From positions 20,889 through 84,888 of the forward strand of contig NZ_SOFP01000063.1 of NCBI RefSeq assembly GCF_004402785.1: 64,000 nucleotides of DNA, in the 5' to 3' direction. The position numbers were made by a program, and so were the translations under genes. A model generated the notes under the pieces. That model ran no database searches. It was not told where the DNA came from and saw only the letters and a list, made by a program, of their open reading frames with translations. Source of the stretch: Cryobacterium algoritolerans (GTDB lineage Bacteria > Actinomycetota > Actinomycetes > Actinomycetales > Microbacteriaceae). Of this stretch, positions 61,192-64,000 are shown one piece after another. Position 1 is the first letter of the stretch; every line of letters starts with the position of its first letter.

Positions 61192-62865
61192 GTGGAGCGC
61201 ACACTTCGGCGGGTGAGGAACAGTGCGCGGCGTGACCCAAGTCCGGTGTCGACCGCGGGTAACCCCGCATCGACGTCCGGGTCAGCCGAGCTGGGGGCAA
61301 TCGTCGGCGGGTATCGGGTAGTCCGTCGGCTGGGTGCCAGTGAACGCGCCGACGTCTACCTCGGTGTGCTCACCGGATCGTTCGAAGACGACGCCGCCGA
61401 GGTTAGCACTCGTACGCCCGTCGCCCTGAAGATCTATCACCTGAAAACGGCTGGAGCAGTGATCGAGCGGGAGATCCGGGTGATGACCGAGACGACCGGC
61501 GCGCGGTTCGCCAAACTCATAGACTTCGCTACGCTCTCGGATGGGCGAGTGTGCATCGTGCAGGAGCACCTCGCCGGCGGCCGGCTCAGCCGGCTGATCG
61601 GTGACGGCAGGTCGCTCACCCCGGGGGAGACGGTGACGATCCTGGCGCCGATCCTGGCGGCGCTGGCCCAACTGCTGGCTCTGGGCTACGTGCACGAGGG
61701 ACTGGGGCAATCGTCGGTCATCTTCGATCGTTCGGGGAGACCGGTTCTGACCGCGCTGGGGCGGCTGAGGGAATTGCCGCCGGCAGGATCGGAACGCAGT
61801 AACGTCGTCGAGGAGGCGGCGCGGCGAGTCACGGCCTTCGCCTTGGGAGTGCTTGACCGGGTCGAACCCAGCTGGGACGCCGCAGTGCCTGACCCGGCGG
61901 CATGGTTGGAGTCGATCCCACCCGGGATGGCCCTGCGCAGCCTGCTCGACGAACTCGAGCGGCGATTGTTCGCGTGGGCGCCGGCCTCGGCGGTTGTCAT
62001 GTCAGTGGCACCGTGGGTGCCCTCAGCGGGGCGCCGGCCCGAGCGGGAGGGCGGCTGGGCCCAGACCGAGGCCCTCCGGGGCGGGCGAGCCGCCGCCCCC
62101 GGCCCGGGGTTCAGTCTTTTGCGGGCGAAGCGGCAACGACGCTCGTCGGGGCGGGTGAGGAAATCCGGCAGATCCTGGACGCTGCTCAGCGAGCTCAGAA
62201 CCCTGCTGCATGGGCTGACAAGCCGACCGGCGGGTGCACTGCTGACGGTCCAGCTCCCGGAGCAGTTGCGGGATCGGATGGCACGGTGGCTCCGGGTGCA
62301 TCGCGGTCCGCTCCTCGCGTCTTCGCTCGTTTCCACCGCCGTGTGCGTGTTGCTGCTCACGTTCGGCTATCAGCCGGAGGCCCGAGGTGGCAACGCCGGG
62401 CCTGCCTCGGGCGTAGTGCCCCCGGTAGCGCCCGGCACGGCTTCGTCGTCGGCGGCCCCCCGACCGGCGTCTCCAGGGCCAATTACGAACCCGGGCAATG
62501 CGGCCGCGGATCGTGCGGCCGTCGAGGCCGATGAGCCGGTCCTGGCGGTGCGGGTGCTGCTTCGCCTGCGCGCCGGGTGCCTCACGGCAGTATCCGTGGC
62601 CTGCCTGGACGGCACGGACCAGCCAGGATCCGCGGCGTTGGCATCGGACGGTCAGGCCATCAAGGAGACTCACCAAGGCGCCCAGGCCGCGCCTGCCAGG
62701 GAGGCCGCCCGGTCGGCACCGAGCCTGGTCGAACGCAGGGGAGACGTTGCTCTCGTGGCCGTTGTCCTGACCGATGCCTCCACGAACGGAGACAGCAAAC
62801 CGGCCTCGATCCTTGTGGTCAAGGGCGAGGCCGGTTGGCGGATCAGGCAGATTTTCGAATACTGA
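61192..62865 (+). CDS. Membrane-anchored pseudokinase-like protein
   Basis: A 557-residue protein. Residues about 40-230 resemble a Hanks-type kinase domain (VGGYRVVRRLGASERADVYL; VALK Lys at 80; QEHLAGGRLSRLIGDG near 124), but the HRD loop reads YVHEGLGQSSV and DFG is replaced by LTALGR. Catalytic Asp and metal-binding Asp are thus missing. A basic linker, one membrane helix at about 371-392, and an extracytoplasmic Ala/Pro-rich part with a C-terminal beta domain ending GEAGWRIRQIFEY follow. It recalls MviN/FhaA-linked pseudokinases in layout only. The GTG at 61192 is the start. Its partner is unknown. Confidence 0.75.
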   Translation: MERTLRRVRNSARRDPSPVSTAGNPASTSGSAELGAIVGGYRVVRRLGASERADVYLGVLTGSFEDDAAEVSTRTPVALKIYHLKTAGAVIEREIRVMTETTGARFAKLIDFATLSDGRVCIVQEHLAGGRLSRLIGDGRSLTPGETVTILAPILAALAQLLALGYVHEGLGQSSVIFDRSGRPVLTALGRLRELPPAGSERSNVVEEAARRVTAFALGVLDRVEPSWDAAVPDPAAWLESIPPGMALRSLLDELERRLFAWAPASAVVMSVAPWVPSAGRRPEREGGWAQTEALRGGRAAAPGPGFSLLRAKRQRRSSGRVRKSGRSWTLLSELRTLLHGLTSRPAGALLTVQLPEQLRDRMARWLRVHRGPLLASSLVSTAVCVLLLTFGYQPEARGGNAGPASGVVPPVAPGTASSSAAPRPASPGPITNPGNAAADRAAVEADEPVLAVRVLLRLRAGCLTAVSVACLDGTDQPGSAALASDGQAIKETHQGAQAAPAREAARSAPSLVERRGDVALVAVVLTDASTNGDSKPASILVVKGEAGWRIRQIFEY

Positions 62866-62893
62866 CAGCCGATCGTTTCGGCTGCCCGGGTTC

Positions 62894-64000
62894 TCAGATT
62901 CCCAGGTTGGCTTCGAACGCTCCGGCCTCAAGGCGCTGCTTCATCATGACGAGGAAGCGGGAGGCGTCCGCGCCGTCGATGATGCGGTGGTCGTAGGACA
63001 GCGCCAGGAACACCGTGGAGCGGATTGCGATCGAGTCCAGGCCGTCGGTGGTGACGACGATCGGCTTCTTATAGACGACGCCGGTGCCGAGGATCGCGCT
63101 CTGCGGCAGGAAGACCACGGGCGTGTCGAACAGCGCGCCGCGCGATCCGGTGTTGGTGAGTGTGAAGGTACCACCGGACAGTTCATCGGGCTTGAGCTTG
63201 TTGTCGCGGGTGCGCTGCGCCAGGTCGGCGATCTGAGCGGCGAAGCCGGCCAGATCGAGTTCGCCGGCGTTGCGGACGACGGGGGTCAGCAGGCCACGCT
63301 CGGTGTCGACCGCGATGCTGATGTTCTCCTGGCTGGGGTACACGATCGAGTCGCCGTCGATGGTGGCGTTGATGATCGGGTTTGCCTGGAGCGCCTCGGC
63401 CGCGGCCAGGGCGAAGAACGGCAGGAAGGAGAGCTTGTTGCCGGTCTTGCCCTGGAAGGCAACCTTGACCTTGTCGCGGAGGATCGCAACCCGGGTCACG
63501 TCGACCTCGACGACCGTCGTCAGCTGCGCCGACGACTGCATCGAGATCACTGCACGCTCGGCGACGACCCTGCGGAGGCGGGACATCGGTACAGTGGTTC
63601 CGCGCAGGGGTGAGACCTCGACGGCCGGTGCGACCGGAGTTGCGGTGGCGGACGCCGCCGCCCTGGCGGATTCAATGTCTTCCTTGCGGATCCGTCCGCC
63701 GACGCCGGTGCCGGAGACGGTGGAGAGGTCCACGCCGGCTTCGTTGGCGAGTTTGCGCACGATCGGCGTGACGTAGCCGGAGGTTCCGGCGTGCGAGCCG
63801 CGCGACACGGGCTCGGCCACGGGGGCCGCGACCGGTGCTGCCACGGGGGCGACGACCGGTGCTGCCACGGGGGCGACGACCGGTGCTGGGGCCACGGGGG
63901 CGACGACCGGTGCTGCCACGGGGGCCGCGACCGGTGCTGGGGCCACGGGGGCGACGACCGGTGCTGGGGCCACGGGGGCGACGACCGGTGCTGGGGCCAC
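62894..64000 (-). CDS. sucB: Dihydrolipoamide acyltransferase E2, actinobacterial SucB type (5' end beyond window)
   Basis: The C-terminal 368 residues of an E2 acyltransferase of the 2-oxoacid dehydrogenase complex. An Ala-Pro-Val linker is followed by the E3-binding domain GYVTPIVRKLANEAGVDLST near 75. The catalytic domain has VPMSRLRRVVAERAVISM near 137, ISIAVDTERGLLTPVVRNA near 225, and the active-site H-x-x-x-D-G in LSYDHRIIDGADASRFL near 340. The lipoyl domain or domains and the start lie beyond 64000. Its position upstream of lipB-lipA fits the actinobacterial sucB family, which also serves pyruvate dehydrogenase in this group. Confidence 0.92.
   Translation of the reverse strand: MAPAPVVAPVAPAPVVAPVAPAPVAAPVAAPVVAPVAPAPVVAPVAAPVVAPVAAPVAAPVAEPVSRGSHAGTSGYVTPIVRKLANEAGVDLSTVSGTGVGGRIRKEDIESARAAASATATPVAPAVEVSPLRGTTVPMSRLRRVVAERAVISMQSSAQLTTVVEVDVTRVAILRDKVKVAFQGKTGNKLSFLPFFALAAAEALQANPIINATIDGDSIVYPSQENISIAVDTERGLLTPVVRNAGELDLAGFAAQIADLAQRTRDNKLKPDELSGGTFTLTNTGSRGALFDTPVVFLPQSAILGTGVVYKKPIVVTTDGLDSIAIRSTVFLALSYDHRIIDGADASRFLVMMKQRLEAGAFEANLGI
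63826..64000 (-). repeat. Imperfect tandem repeats encoding the E2 Ala-Pro-Val linker
   Basis: Units of about 24-30 bases, such as GGGGCGACGACCGGTGCT preceded by GCCAC, recur at least six times to the window edge. On the minus strand they encode PAPVVAPVA-type segments of the flexible linker between lipoyl and E3-binding domains. The array reaches the end of the window, so its full length is unknown. Confidence 0.8.

Noticed and set aside
63826..64000. Mobile or regulatory repeat at the right edge
   Set aside because: The repeats are in frame and encode the flexible Ala-Pro-Val linker normal for E2 proteins.

Overview
The window is high-GC DNA from an actinobacterium, most likely a member of the Microbacteriaceae (Cryobacterium/Leifsonia-like). 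Evidence for this is the actinobacterial order fasR-fabD-fabH-acpP-fabF beside aceE, the glnA2-glnE-glnA1 block, the lineage-typical DUF3145 and DUF4191 proteins, a polyphosphate glucokinase, DosS/DosR-like regulators, sucB-lipB-lipA, and many GTG starts with 4-bp ATGA/GTGA gene overlaps.

Layout. (1) 0.1-5.2 kb: an FrdA/NadB-like flavoprotein, relics of a DUF305 gene and a hipA toxin gene, a photolyase-like protein with its two domains in swapped order, and an SRPBCC protein. (2) 4.5-9.4 kb, minus strand: a tightly overlapped operon of DoxX, a small membrane protein with a (Ser-Pro)n tail, an acyl-CoA-dehydrogenase-like flavoenzyme, a leaderless PhnD/SsuA-fold protein, a radical SAM enzyme with a TusA-like front domain, a small ORF and a TIGR04282 glycosyltransferase. 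I recognise the families but not the pathway, and this is my best candidate for an undescribed system. (3) 9.5-11.2 kb: two tandem COG4705 membrane-protein genes, one broken by a frameshift and one by an amber codon. (4) 11.7-21.0 kb: a form I aerobic carbon monoxide dehydrogenase cluster (coxM-S-L, XdhC-YHS, a truncated mocA relic, coxD, coxE, coxG, xdhC).

(5) 21.4-25.1 kb: a shortened phosphoribosyltransferase, a family A DNA polymerase, a PadR regulator and DUF3145. (6) 25.2-33.5 kb: type II fatty-acid synthesis genes with their regulator, pyruvate dehydrogenase E1 and an AhpE peroxiredoxin. (7) 33.6-36.1 kb: tRNA-Val with an integrase relic, then a Tat-exported ferritin-like protein, tatA and a decayed tatC. 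(8) 36.2-39.3 kb: an SGNH hydrolase, two GAF-ANTAR proteins and an unknown 112-residue protein. (9) 39.3-40.8 kb: an IS110-family element whose long noncoding left end folds like a bridge RNA. (10) 40.9-46.6 kb: three universal stress proteins around a DosS/DosR-like two-component system, then DUF427.

(11) 46.8-64 kb: housekeeping genes: nif3, a zinc-ribbon protein, rnpB, ppgK, map, a SPOR-like protein, panB, glnA2, glnE, glnA1, an RDD protein, DUF4191, lipA, lipB, a membrane pseudokinase, and sucB running off the right edge.

Taken together, the CO dehydrogenase, DosSR/USP block, polyphosphate glucokinase and stress-type peroxiredoxin fit an aerobe built for starvation and low-oxygen survival. 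The accessory segments at 2-3, 9.5-11, 16.2, 21.4 and 33.8-36 kb carry many decayed genes.
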